DNA of 64,000 bases from Pseudodesulfovibrio sp. zrk46 (GCF_012516435.1 NZ_CP051216.1:746001-810000); one strand, 5' to 3'; counted from the stretch's first letter, positions 24,228 to 33,207 are shown. Made by a program: numbers and translations. The notes: generated by a model not told the origin, from the letters alone.

Positions 24228-24347
24228 GGTTGCGGATAAAGGTCCAATTGCTTCGTTGCCAGCCGCAAACCAGTCCTCGACGTAGCGCTGCTACGCCTGC
24301 GGCTGCTTTGTGGCTGTCGCCTTGCACTTGAACCTTTCTCCACAACC
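24228..24347. repeat. 120-bp palindromic element, copy A3
   Basis: The element is symmetric about 24288, with centre CGTAGC-gct-GCTACG and arms GGTTGCGGATAAAGGTCC / GAACCTTTCTCCACAACC. It ends 17 bp before the rubredoxin-fusion start, exactly as A1 does before its gene. Confidence 0.85.
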
Positions 24348-24379
24348 TCACTGTAAACGTTAACAATCCTTTTCAAAAC

Positions 24380-24402
24380 AGGGGCGGGCAAGCCCGCCCC
24401 TG
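24380..24402 (-). terminator. GC-rich hairpin between dfx and the rubredoxin gene
   Basis: CAGGGGCGGG and CCCGCCCCTG form a near-perfect stem with a four-base loop. Reading away from dfx it is followed by TGTTTTG, so it may be a partial terminator or processing site. Confidence 0.6.
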
Positions 24403-24436
24403 CAACTTTTTTCAGTTTTTTTTGCCTTTCACTCCT

Positions 24437-24544
24437 CCACTCTCATCACCTTGAGGCTTTTGAGAGTGGTGTAGCTGCCAGGCGGAAAGTTTCGAGTCTC
24501 CCGCAGCTGTATCCTAGTACAGCGAGGACAGACTCAACCTTTCC
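24437..24544 (-). other. Two strong hairpins in the dfx 3' region, possible structured RNA
   Basis: Hairpin 1: CCACTCTCA (24437-24445) with TGAGAGTGG (24461-24469). Hairpin 2: outer arms 24484-24499 and 24529-24544 (GGAAAG...GAGTCT type) with an inner perfect GCTGTA (24506) / TACAGC (24518) stem. They lie directly downstream of dfx, with no reading frame to explain them. This accounts for most of the gap 24212-24578 together with copy A3. Confidence 0.5.
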
Positions 24545-24578
24545 AACGACGCAGATGCGCCGCTATCGCAAGCCGAGC

Positions 24579-24962
24579 TTACGCCTTCCACAGACCGTGG
24601 AGGTTACAGTAGGCGCGAACGGTGATGTCGCCGGAGAGACCGCATGCGCAGAACTCAGCTTCGGGGGCATCGCCGGGCTTGAGAATTTTGGTGAAGCAGG
24701 TGTCGCCAACCATGACTTCAATCCACTCGATGTAATGCTTTTCTTCCATGGGATGAGCAACATCGCCGACCTTGACGGTGATCTTGTCGCCGTCTTTGGT
24801 CATGACCGGAACGTGCTTTTCAACAGCGGCGTCCACGGTGTTTTCTTTCATCAGTACCATCTCGGAACCACAGCAGACCAGATCGCCGCCGCCTTCGTGG
24901 ATAGCGATGACCATGTTGCCGCAAGCCTCACATTTGTAAACTTCACCAAGAGTAATAGCCAT
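24579..24962 (-). CDS. dfx: Desulfoferrodoxin (superoxide reductase, two-iron type)
   Basis: The 127-residue protein has centre I cysteines C11, C14, C30 and C31 (KCEAC, VCCGS). It has centre II ligands H50, H70, H76, C119 and H122, with the catalytic E48-K49 beside H50. It reduces superoxide to hydrogen peroxide without making O2, with electrons from rubredoxin. AAGGAG precedes the start. It lies 27 bp downstream of rubrerythrin, so the two should be cotranscribed. Confidence 0.95.
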   Translation of the reverse strand: MAITLGEVYKCEACGNMVIAIHEGGGDLVCCGSEMVLMKENTVDAAVEKHVPVMTKDGDKITVKVGDVAHPMEEKHYIEWIEVMVGDTCFTKILKPGDAPEAEFCACGLSGDITVRAYCNLHGLWKA

Positions 24963-24989
24963 GTTGTATCTCCTTAGAATAGTATTGAT

Positions 24990-25562
24990 TTACCAGTTGC
25001 AGTCGCGCTTTTCGAAATGAGCCTGGGGGTGATCACAAGCAGGACATTTCACCGGAGCGGTGGTGCCTTTGTGATTGTAGCCGCAGTTCTGACAACGCCA
25101 GGTGATCTCTTCTTCCTTCACGAAGACCTTATCAGTCTTGATGTTGTTGATGAAGGCCTTGAAGCGCTCTTCGTGGTAGGCTTCTGCTACAGCGATGTTT
25201 TCCATCACTGCGGCGATTTCGGGGAAACCTTCTTCGCGAGCGATACGGGCGAAGTCAGGGTACATATGGGTGTACTCTTCGTTCTCACCGTCAGCGGCTG
25301 CCTGAAGATTCTCCAGAGTGGAACCGATGACACCGGCCGGGAAAGTAGCGGTCACTTCAGCATCGCCACCTTCGAGGAACTTGAACAGGCGCTTGGCGTG
25401 CTCTTTTTCGTGGTTGGCGGTCTCTTCGAAAACTTTGGAAATTTGGACGTAACCTTCTTTCTTGGCCACGCTTGCGAAGTAGGTGTACTTGTTACGGGCC
25501 TGGGATTCGCCGGCAAAGGCGGTCAAAATATTTTTCTCGGTCTGGGTTCCTTTCAACGACAT
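24990..25562 (-). CDS. rbr: Rubrerythrin
   Basis: The 190-residue protein has a four-helix diiron domain with E-x2-x-H type ligands (AFAGESQARNKY, EETANHEKEHAKR, AEAYHEERF). A C-terminal rubredoxin-like iron site (CQNCGY and CPACDHP) follows. It reduces hydrogen peroxide to water in the cytoplasm. The start has AAGGAG. It is likely the first gene of an rbr-dfx-(rub)-roo transcript and has a candidate PerR site upstream (25743-25758). Confidence 0.95.
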   Translation of the reverse strand: MSLKGTQTEKNILTAFAGESQARNKYTYFASVAKKEGYVQISKVFEETANHEKEHAKRLFKFLEGGDAEVTATFPAGVIGSTLENLQAAADGENEEYTHMYPDFARIAREEGFPEIAAVMENIAVAEAYHEERFKAFINNIKTDKVFVKEEEITWRCQNCGYNHKGTTAPVKCPACDHPQAHFEKRDCNW

Positions 25563-25742
25563 TCTATTCTCTCCTTACAGGTTGAGTATGAAATTTGATT
25601 CCGATTCATCGCGCCACCCATAACAGACGCTGCAACACTGTACATTATCCTTATGGCGGGGGCGAATTATTTTCACATTTTCCCTATGTGACATTAACGT
25701 AACATCTTGTATACTAAATTAGCCAGTTACGGCCAATGTGAG

Positions 25743-25758
25743 AACTATTACTATTTAG
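25743..25758. promoter_or_regulatory. Candidate PerR operator upstream of rbr
   Basis: AACTATTACTATTTAG matches 13 of 16 positions with the site before the gene at 50009 and 12 of 16 with the site before perR. The remaining rbr upstream region (25563-25815) has no gene. Confidence 0.5.
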
Positions 25759-25815
25759 AGATTGACTTGATGTCAAGTGTAACCAAAGAATTTTTACCTC
25801 AAAAACAAGAAAAAA

Positions 25816-25840
25816 CCCGGCAGCGACAATCGCTACCGGG
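25816..25840 (-). terminator. Terminator of perR
   Basis: CCCGG-c-AGCG and CGCT-a-CCGGG form a stem. The minus strand continues with TTTTTTC. Confidence 0.87.
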
Positions 25841-25866
25841 CCTTTCATTAAAAATCTAACGAGGGG

Positions 25867-26265
25867 TTACTGCTGTGTCTCCTGACACTGTGGGCAAACA
25901 CCCACGAACTCCACGTTGGTGCTGAGGATCTTGAAGCCTGCAGCATGCTCTGCGGGGATGGCAGGGACTTCAACTTCAAAGTCCACATCCACAACACAAG
26001 TGCAAACTGCACAACGAATGTGGGGATGCGGCTCGGGAGTACCGTCAAAGCGTTTCTGCTCACCGGGTGCGCCAAGCTTGAGGACCAACCCCTTGTTGCT
26101 CAAGAATTCCAGGTTACGGTACACGGTTCCAAGGCTAATGCGAGGAATGATCTTGCGTACCATGTCATAAACCTCATCCGCCGTTGGATGAGACTTAACC
26201 TTTCTCAATTCTTCTAGAATTACTTTCCGCTGTTTGGAAAGCCTGAATCCCATATCGGAAGCCAT
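25867..26265 (-). CDS. perR: Fur-family peroxide-responsive regulator (PerR-like)
   Basis: The 132-residue protein has the Fur winged helix (about 1-85: FRLSKQRKVILEELR, ISLGTVYRNLEFLSNKGLV) and the metal region HPHIRC. Two CxxC pairs (CAVC, CPQC) bind structural zinc. With rubrerythrin and desulfoferrodoxin divergently clustered in the same orientation downstream, PerR is the best subgroup, but Fur or Zur cannot be excluded from sequence alone. GGAGGT lies five bases before the start. A motif like the one upstream of rbr lies at 26292-26307, suggesting autoregulation. Confidence 0.85.
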   Translation of the reverse strand: MASDMGFRLSKQRKVILEELRKVKSHPTADEVYDMVRKIIPRISLGTVYRNLEFLSNKGLVLKLGAPGEQKRFDGTPEPHPHIRCAVCTCVVDVDFEVEVPAIPAEHAAGFKILSTNVEFVGVCPQCQETQQ

Positions 26266-26291
26266 TGGCCACCTCCAAATGTCTTTATGAC

Positions 26292-26307
26292 AATAATTAC
26301 TATTTTA
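26292..26307. promoter_or_regulatory. Candidate PerR operator upstream of perR
   Basis: AATAATTACTATTTTA lies 27 bp before the perR start and resembles the rbr and 50009-gene sites. Confidence 0.5.
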
Positions 26308-26480
26308 AAACAGACCTAAAGTCAAGACTTCGCATTAACGAATATGTAACGCAAAAATCTTCCTAGCGCAGAAATCAATTTGCTGCAAATCCCCTTGTTA
26401 GGCGCTTTATCCCGAATTCTGCTCATGACATGAGAATGTCTCGCGTAGACACATTACATACAAACATGTAAGCAGCCACC

Positions 26481-27419
26481 ATGCATATATGTAACATATC
26501 CTTGTGCCAGATCGTTGTAATGATCGCAACTATATGTGGGGTGTCCGGATTTATACTGCCCAATAATGTGCGAGCAGAGTCCGCGCTAACCTTTGCGGCA
26601 GGACAACATACAATCTATGAATACAGAAAGTTTCTCAAACCGTATGATGGCGACGTGACGCTGGTAGAGGCGATCCCGAATGGGGCATTGAACCGATGCG
26701 CCATGGACCTCGTTATTCAGATAAAAGCAATGCGTCTGGGAGGCATCACTGCCCCCATCGAGTTCGAACCTGTCCCCAATGCCAGACGCGGAACCGAACT
26801 CATGGCCGAAGGCCATGTCATCGGCCTCGCTCAACAGTTGAACAAGGACACTTTGATTGTTCAAGGCTACGATAAGAAGCTTTATGTCAGAGACGCGATC
26901 ACTCGATTTGGCGAATTTCAGAAAGGCATATACTGCCTCCCTCACAACCTGAATGTTCTGGCTGTCACCTCGTCCAAAGAACTGGCTGACGCTGGCACCG
27001 CAATCATTGGCTTGCATTGGAATAATGATGCCAAGGTGCTGCAGGACATGGGAGTCAGAGACATCATTCGTACACCAACATACGAATCCATCATCAAAAT
27101 GATTGGGGCGGGCAGGGCTGACTGGGCGCCACTCGAAATCCCCAACACAAAAGACAAGGCCATCACCTACGATGGCGTCACTCTTGTTCCAGTACCTCAA
27201 ATCAAACTGTCGCTTCTGGAGAGTAGACACTACCTTGTTTCCAAAAACCATCCTCGCGGGAGAGAGGTTTTCCACGCATTACAATCAGGACTGCAAAAAC
27301 TTCAAGCCCAAGGCTTTATCCGAAAAGCACTCGTCTCATGTGGTGTCATTAATCCTGATACCAGGGATTGGACCATACTCAATGAAGCAGCCATGCTGGC
27401 AGGCGAAGTATCCCAATAG
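26481..27419 (+). CDS. Exported periplasmic binding-protein-like protein (312 aa)
   Basis: A signal peptide ending NNVRAES precedes a two-lobed binding domain with EPVPNARRGTELMAEGHVIG and the later LVPVPQIKLSLLESRHYLVSKNHPRG. It resembles the SBP_bac_3-like fold but is more divergent than the other copies in the window. No transporter genes are adjacent and the ligand is unknown. The start ATG at 26481 has no strong ribosome-binding site, so it could lie a little downstream. Confidence 0.66.
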   Translation: MHICNISLCQIVVMIATICGVSGFILPNNVRAESALTFAAGQHTIYEYRKFLKPYDGDVTLVEAIPNGALNRCAMDLVIQIKAMRLGGITAPIEFEPVPNARRGTELMAEGHVIGLAQQLNKDTLIVQGYDKKLYVRDAITRFGEFQKGIYCLPHNLNVLAVTSSKELADAGTAIIGLHWNNDAKVLQDMGVRDIIRTPTYESIIKMIGAGRADWAPLEIPNTKDKAITYDGVTLVPVPQIKLSLLESRHYLVSKNHPRGREVFHALQSGLQKLQAQGFIRKALVSCGVINPDTRDWTILNEAAMLAGEVSQ

Positions 27420-27448
27420 CCCCCCTTCTCCACATCATCACGCAAAAA

Positions 27449-27485
27449 AAAGGCGGCCCGACAAATGTCAGGCCGCCTTTGGTTT
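27449..27485. terminator. Bidirectional terminator between two convergent genes
   Basis: AAAGGCGGCC (27449-27458) pairs with GGCCGCCTTT (27471-27480), extended by an inner GACA/TGTC pair. A run of A precedes and T-rich sequence follows. Confidence 0.9.
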
Positions 27486-27499
27486 TCTTATAGTGCAGA

Positions 27500-29515
27500 T
27501 TAGTTGCGGAACTTGGCCACCAGTTCGCTGAGGTGGGATGCCATTTCCGACACTTCCTGAATGCCCTGATTGGACTCACGGATGCCGGAGAGGACTTCCT
27601 GAGACAGCTCGTTGATGTGCGTCACAGAGGAGTTGATCTCGTCTGAGGTGGCCGACTGCTGCTCTGCAGCGGTTGCGATGCCGCGCACCATGTCGGCGAT
27701 AGAGTTGGAGTGATCCACGATCTGATCGAGCACGCTGCCCGCTTCCTGGGCCATGCCCGAGGTGTTGATCACGCTCTCCTTGGCGTGGTCCATTTCCTTC
27801 ACAACATCCGAGGTGGATTGCTGGATCAGGGAGATGGCGCCTTCAACTTCCTTGGTGGCATCCATGGTCTTCTCGGCCAGCTTGCGGACTTCGTCAGCAA
27901 CAACCGCGAATCCACGGCCTGCCTCACCGGCGCGGGCGGCCTCAATGGCAGCGTTGAGCGCGAGGAGGTTGGTCTGGTCAGCGATGTCGTTAATCACGGC
28001 CATGACCTTTCCGATGTTTTCAGCGCGGCTGGACAGGGAGCCGAGAGCTTCTGCCAGATGCTCGGTGGTTTTGGCCACGGAGTTGATCTCTTCAACCGTT
28101 CTGCCAACAACCACGCCGCCTTCTGCCGCTACCGAGTTGGAGCGGTTGGATGCGTCCGCAGTTTCGGATGCGTTCTTGGCAACCTCAAGCACGGTGGCGT
28201 TCATCTCTTCCATGGCAGTGGCCACCTGGCTGGTCTGATCGGCAGTGGTGTCCACGCCGCGAGCCAGGTTGTTCATCTGATCGGAGAGAATGGCAGATGC
28301 CTCGTTGAGCTTCTGGGCCACTTCGGTAACTTCGTTGGCAACCACCAGCAGGTTCTGACGTTGGGCCTCGATGTTGCGCTTGTCCTCTTCCTCACGGGTG
28401 AGGTCGATGAGCACGCAGATGGCACCCACTACGTCGCCTTCGGCATCTTCCAAGGGAGAAGCCTCAAAGTGCAGTGGAATGACTACGCCGTCACTGCGGG
28501 TGTAGTGGAAGTTACCGGAGATAGCTACGCCAGCAGAGATAACATGGGCTGCGTCACAGGTATCGTCGCCCTCATCACATTCAAAAATGGAGGACACGGT
28601 CTGGCCCTTGGCCTCTTCCTCGTCAAAGCCGAGGATGGCCTGCAGCGGCGGGTTCACATAGTTGAGGCGTTCGCTGGCATCCGTGACGAAAAGGGGCACG
28701 GAAATGCCTTCGAGCACACTCTTGTTGTATTGGAGCTGATCCTTGATCTGGTCAACCATCTCGCCGAGATAGCGAGACAGGGAACCAAGCTCATCAGAGC
28801 CTTTGACCGAGAATTTGGCGTCAAGGTTACCCTTGCTCACTTCTTCGGTGGTGGCTGCGATGGTGGTGATTCGATTGACGACGGAACGGCGCATGAAGAT
28901 GATCAGCGCAGTCAGCAGGGCCATCACGCCAATGACGGAGATGGCTGCGGACTTGATCTGATTTTCCTTGAGAGCTGCGAACTGTGGGCTAACGTCAACG
29001 GCCAGCACCATGGCGCCCAGAATCTCACGAGACCGGCCATGACAATGGTAGCAGGACGGTTCGTTGGGGATGGTCTTCACCTCGGCAAACTGCAGCTTGC
29101 CGTCGATTTCCATGAGTTCGCCTTCAACGATTTTTTCTTTCAGCCCTTTCTTGATCATGGCTGGCAGCCCATTTTCTGTACGGATGTCGAAAATGGACTT
29201 GCGCACAGTCTCTTCCTGGGTGGAATAGGTAATCTCTCCGTTGTAATCGGTCAGATACACAATGGAATCGCTGTACCGTTCTGCCATCTCCTGGAACTTA
29301 TGTTCAGTGCCCTCATTGTCACCGGTACCCATGGGGTCCTCGATGGCCATGTAGAGCATATCCGCAACGCGGGCAGAGGCATGTTCCACTTCTGCCAAGG
29401 TGTGCTCATAGGTGGAGTAAGAATTGTAAACGAAGAGTCCCGTGAACGCGATAATGGTCAGCAGCGAGGACAGGAGAATGACTTTGACGCCAAGCGATTG
29501 TTTGATGAAATTCAC
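27500..29515 (-). CDS. Methyl-accepting chemotaxis protein with c-type heme sensor domain (DcrA-like)
   Basis: The 671-residue protein has TM1 (about 10-30) and a periplasmic domain with a CxxCH heme site (C155-x2-C158-H159, SCYHCHGRS). TM2 lies about 185-205, then HAMP, a PAS domain (VLEGISVPLFVTDASERLNYV) and the C-terminal signalling domain with the conserved tip AIEAARAGEAGRGFAVVADEVRKLAEK. This is the layout of Desulfovibrio DcrA, a redox/oxygen chemoreceptor. It lies 9 bp after a tetraheme cytochrome gene on the same strand, so the cytochrome may supply or relay electrons. No methylation enzymes are nearby. Confidence 0.88.
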   Translation of the reverse strand: MNFIKQSLGVKVILLSSLLTIIAFTGLFVYNSYSTYEHTLAEVEHASARVADMLYMAIEDPMGTGDNEGTEHKFQEMAERYSDSIVYLTDYNGEITYSTQEETVRKSIFDIRTENGLPAMIKKGLKEKIVEGELMEIDGKLQFAEVKTIPNEPSCYHCHGRSREILGAMVLAVDVSPQFAALKENQIKSAAISVIGVMALLTALIIFMRRSVVNRITTIAATTEEVSKGNLDAKFSVKGSDELGSLSRYLGEMVDQIKDQLQYNKSVLEGISVPLFVTDASERLNYVNPPLQAILGFDEEEAKGQTVSSIFECDEGDDTCDAAHVISAGVAISGNFHYTRSDGVVIPLHFEASPLEDAEGDVVGAICVLIDLTREEEDKRNIEAQRQNLLVVANEVTEVAQKLNEASAILSDQMNNLARGVDTTADQTSQVATAMEEMNATVLEVAKNASETADASNRSNSVAAEGGVVVGRTVEEINSVAKTTEHLAEALGSLSSRAENIGKVMAVINDIADQTNLLALNAAIEAARAGEAGRGFAVVADEVRKLAEKTMDATKEVEGAISLIQQSTSDVVKEMDHAKESVINTSGMAQEAGSVLDQIVDHSNSIADMVRGIATAAEQQSATSDEINSSVTHINELSQEVLSGIRESNQGIQEVSEMASHLSELVAKFRN

Positions 29516-29524
29516 GTGGACCTC

Positions 29525-30007
29525 CTAGTGGGCTCCGCCGAAGAGCAGCGGCTTGAAGTCAAATGCGTCCACGCGTTCGGGGTTGTGACACCCTTCACAG
29601 TCCTGAATAGTCAGCTTGCCCTTGATCAGGTCGGTATCGCCATCGTTTTCGATGTGATCATAACCAGGACCATGGCAGGTCTCACAACCAGCATCAGCCA
29701 TGTTCGGGGTTTCCTCAAAACTGACGAAACCGCCGGGTTTGCCAAAACCGGTCATGTGACATTCGAAGCACTCTTCCAGCTCCTGACGGGTAAGATCACC
29801 GGCCATGATCTTCACCGAGTCACCGGAATGTGCTTTCTTGGAAAATTTCTTATAGTTTTCGTATTCCAATTCGTGGCAATCAGCACACGCCTCGGAACCT
29901 ACGTACTGCCCGGAATTCGTCCGCCCCGTGGACGTCATTCCGATGGCAACAAAAAAGGCCACCATGAAAAACATCAGGCAGCCTTTTGACCAACTTGTTT
30001 GAAACAG
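29525..30007 (-). CDS. Tetraheme c-type cytochrome
   Basis: The 160-residue exported protein has one N-terminal membrane or signal segment (LMFFMVAFFVAIG) and four CxxCH motifs (CADCH, CFECH, CETCH, CEGCH), resembling cytochrome c554-type proteins. It should sit in or on the periplasmic face. ATG at 30007 has GGGGG eight bases upstream and is preferred to ATG at 30040. The coupling to the heme chemoreceptor suggests a shared redox-sensing role. Confidence 0.86.
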   Translation of the reverse strand: MFQTSWSKGCLMFFMVAFFVAIGMTSTGRTNSGQYVGSEACADCHELEYENYKKFSKKAHSGDSVKIMAGDLTRQELEECFECHMTGFGKPGGFVSFEETPNMADAGCETCHGPGYDHIENDGDTDLIKGKLTIQDCEGCHNPERVDAFDFKPLLFGGAH

Positions 30008-30144
30008 CATGAACCAACCCCCGTAATTCGATGAAACCATATGCCTTTGTCATAGTTTTCTACCTATGACGTGTAATGAGCTATAAATGGTTTTTACAGA
30101 CAGGTAAAGGGGTTGGTCGCTTTTAAACGGGTGTTTCCTCCCCT

Positions 30145-33141
30145 CTACCAATCCAGTGTGGACTTGAAAGCCGTTGCCAGCTCTTCCACACCCTCATCCA
30201 GCACTGTCTTATCGGCCATGCGGATAATAAGTTTAGAGGAATCAGTAACTTCACCGACACAAGCGCAAACCTGGCCAGCAAAGGCGGCTTCAAAGGCCCC
30301 AGCCTTGTCCGCAGGCACGGAAACCACCAGTCGACTGGCGGATTCAGCGTACATCAGACCGGTCTCGTTCAACTCGCCATTGGCCGGGAGTTTGGACAGG
30401 TCCACGTCCGCGCCAAGACGACCGCCAAGGCACATTTCTGCCACGGCAACAGCGAAGCCGCCGTCGGAGCAGTCATGGGCCCCATTGGGCAGACCGTTCT
30501 GAGTGGCCTCGAACATGGTCTCGTAGCGTTTCTTGGCAGACAGCAGGTCCACCTGAGGCACGCGGGAGTTGGAGAAGCCGAGCTCCTGACTGATTTCGCT
30601 GCCGCCAAACTCCGGCTTGGTCAGACCGAGCACGTAGATCTTGTCGCCAGCCTTCTTGAAGTCAGAGGTGAGGCACTTGTTGACGTCGGGGATCACACCG
30701 ATGACCGAAAAAAGCACGGTCGGCGGAATGGAGATCTTCTGACCGCCGCCCTTGTAGTCGTTCTTCATGGAGTCCTTACCGGACACGCAGGGAACGCCGA
30801 AGCCGAGGCAGTAGTGAGCCAGCGCCTGATTGGCACGAACCAGCTGGGCCAGCTTGTAGTGACCATCCGGGGTGGACTCGGACTGGACGGGATCGCACCA
30901 GCAGAAGTTGTCGCAACCAGCCATGTAGTTCACGTCGGCACCGACAGCCACCGCGTTACGGATACCTTCGTCAATGGCGTTGGCCATCATCCAGTAGGTG
31001 TCCAGATCGGAATACTGCGGGCAGATACCGTGGGAGATGACCAGCCCCTGATCGGTGCCGAGCTCGGGACGGACAACGCCCGCATCGGACGGACCGTCGG
31101 CCTTGACGCCAACCATGGGTTTGACCGCGCTGCGGCCCTGCACCTCGTGGTCGTACTGACGCACCACGTATTCCTTGGAGCAAATATTGAGGCGACCCAG
31201 CATGGACTTGAGCAGTCCGGCCTGATCCTCGGGAGTCGGCACGGCGTCATCCTTGATGACCGGGCGTTCCCAGATGGCGTCGAGTTCCATCTGCGGCACA
31301 CCGTTGTGCAGGAATTCCATGTCGAGGCAGGTGACGATCTTGTCGTTGTACTTGACCAGATACTTGCCGGAGTCAGTGTAGTGGCCGAGGGCGGTGGATT
31401 CCACATCCATCTCCGCGGACAGGGCCATGAATTTTTCGAGATTCTCGGGCGGCACGGCGCAAGTCATGCGCTCCTGTGCTTCGGAGATGAGGATTTCCCA
31501 CGGACGCAGGCCGTCGTACTTGAGGGGCGCCTTGGCGAGATCCATCTCGAAACCGCCGGAGTCTTCGGCCATCTCACCAACGGAGGAGGACAGGCCGCCT
31601 GCACCGTTATCAGTGATGGCGTTGTACAGGCCCATGTTACGGGCGCGCATCAGGAAGTCGTACATCTTGCGCTGGGTGATGGGGTCACCGATCTGGACTG
31701 CGGTGGCCGGGGAACCTTCGTGCAGTTCTTCGGAAGAGAAGGTTGCGCCGTGGATTCCGTCCGCGCCGATGCGGCCGCCGGACATGACGATGACATCGCC
31801 GGGCATGGCGCATTTGTCCTGAGAAGGCTTGCCTGCCACAGTCACCGGCATGGTGCCGATGGTGCCGCAGTAAACCAGCGGCTTACCGAGGTAGCGCTCA
31901 TCAAAAACGATGGAGCCATTCACGGTGGGGATACCGGACTTGTTGCCGCCGTGCTCAACGCCCTCACGAACGCCTTCGAAGACGCGGCGGGGATGGAGCA
32001 AGCGAGGCGGCAGTTCGCCCTCGTGGAACGGAGAGGCGAAGCAGAACACGTCGGTGTTGCAGAGCAGGTTCGCGCCGATACCGGTGCCCATGGGGTCACG
32101 GTTAACGCCGACGATACCGGTCAGTGCTCCGCCGTAGGGGTCCAGAGCAGAGGGAGAGTTGTGTGTCTCCATCTTCACGCAGACGTTGATGGTATCGGAG
32201 AAGGAGATGACACCGGCGTTGTCCTTGAACACGGACAGGCAGTAGTCGCCGCCTTCGCGATTGGCAGCGTTGCGCTCGCGAATCTGCTTGGTGGAACCCT
32301 GAATGAAGGTCTTGTAGAGGCTGGAAATCTCGGAGGTCTTTCCGGTTTCCTTGTTCTTGTACTTGATCTTGGCAGAGAAAATCTTGTGCTTGCAGTGCTC
32401 GGACCAGGTCTGGGCCAGAACTTCGATTTCCGCGTCGGTGGGATTCTCGGTGAGGCCCATTTCCTTGCGCTCGGCCAACACTGCAGGGTCAGCGTAGTAG
32501 TCGCGGATGATGTGCATCTCGTTCAGAGACAGGGCCAGGGTGTTGGCGCGGGAGAAGTCCATCATCTCTTCGTCGGACATGGTGGACAGCGGGATGATGG
32601 CCACTTCGTCGGAAGCCTGACCGGTAACACGGGCAGCCTTGGCTTCGAAGCCGGGATCGGACGCCCAGACATCTGCGGACTTGTATTCGTAACGCTGGAT
32701 CAGCTCGTTGGCGAGCAGGTCCTTGGCGACGTGCTGGATGCCAGCCTCGTCCATATCGGCATTGATGAGGTATTGCTTGGAGGTGTAGACCTTGACGTTT
32801 TCCATCTCAGCCTTGGACAGACCGAGAACCACGCCGAGGGTTTCCTTGGCGGTACGGCCTTCGTTATCGGTTACGCCGGGGCGGAAACCAACTTCGAGAA
32901 TCCAGTCAAAGTCACGGGCCAGCGGCTGAAGCGCCACATCGTGCAGAACCGGGTCATGCAGGGCGGCACGCTCAAGAGCGAGGTCCACCTGCTCCTGATC
33001 CAGACCATCCAGGGTGAAGACATTGACGATACGCACGTCGCGCACATCCATGTCCAATTCATGCTTGATCTTACGGGCGACTCTTTCGCCCAGTACGTCA
33101 CGAACGCCTTCTTTCAATCCGACGATCACGCGGCACAGCAT
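30145..33141 (-). CDS. purL: Phosphoribosylformylglycinamidine synthase, PurS-PurL fusion
   Basis: The 998-residue protein starts with a PurS-like region (about 1-160, VNVFTLDGLDQEQVD). Two AIRS-type halves follow, with SLNEMHIIRDYY, WSEHCKHKIF, KMETHNSPSALDPYGGALTG and the later SGGRIGADGIHG. It catalyses the ATP-dependent amidation of FGAR in purine synthesis. The C-terminal glutaminase domain of the large proteobacterial enzyme is absent, so a separate PurQ is expected elsewhere. The upstream polyprenyl synthase is separated by a terminator. Confidence 0.9.
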   Translation of the reverse strand: MLCRVIVGLKEGVRDVLGERVARKIKHELDMDVRDVRIVNVFTLDGLDQEQVDLALERAALHDPVLHDVALQPLARDFDWILEVGFRPGVTDNEGRTAKETLGVVLGLSKAEMENVKVYTSKQYLINADMDEAGIQHVAKDLLANELIQRYEYKSADVWASDPGFEAKAARVTGQASDEVAIIPLSTMSDEEMMDFSRANTLALSLNEMHIIRDYYADPAVLAERKEMGLTENPTDAEIEVLAQTWSEHCKHKIFSAKIKYKNKETGKTSEISSLYKTFIQGSTKQIRERNAANREGGDYCLSVFKDNAGVISFSDTINVCVKMETHNSPSALDPYGGALTGIVGVNRDPMGTGIGANLLCNTDVFCFASPFHEGELPPRLLHPRRVFEGVREGVEHGGNKSGIPTVNGSIVFDERYLGKPLVYCGTIGTMPVTVAGKPSQDKCAMPGDVIVMSGGRIGADGIHGATFSSEELHEGSPATAVQIGDPITQRKMYDFLMRARNMGLYNAITDNGAGGLSSSVGEMAEDSGGFEMDLAKAPLKYDGLRPWEILISEAQERMTCAVPPENLEKFMALSAEMDVESTALGHYTDSGKYLVKYNDKIVTCLDMEFLHNGVPQMELDAIWERPVIKDDAVPTPEDQAGLLKSMLGRLNICSKEYVVRQYDHEVQGRSAVKPMVGVKADGPSDAGVVRPELGTDQGLVISHGICPQYSDLDTYWMMANAIDEGIRNAVAVGADVNYMAGCDNFCWCDPVQSESTPDGHYKLAQLVRANQALAHYCLGFGVPCVSGKDSMKNDYKGGGQKISIPPTVLFSVIGVIPDVNKCLTSDFKKAGDKIYVLGLTKPEFGGSEISQELGFSNSRVPQVDLLSAKKRYETMFEATQNGLPNGAHDCSDGGFAVAVAEMCLGGRLGADVDLSKLPANGELNETGLMYAESASRLVVSVPADKAGAFEAAFAGQVCACVGEVTDSSKLIIRMADKTVLDEGVEELATAFKSTLDW

Positions 33142-33207
33142 ATTTCTCTCTCCTCATCAACTGCCCGGCTCTCACTCCCGGCAGCATGTTTATATTGCTA
33201 AAGCAGA

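Noticed and set aside
27710-29989. Long plus-strand frame opposite the chemoreceptor
   Set aside because: It is a shadow of the chemoreceptor and cytochrome genes, with biased composition and no recognisable domain.
30475-33201. Very long plus-strand frame opposite purL
   Set aside because: It mirrors the strongly biased purL codons. The translation is low complexity (many G, V, H, D), and there is no ribosome-binding site or neighbour support.
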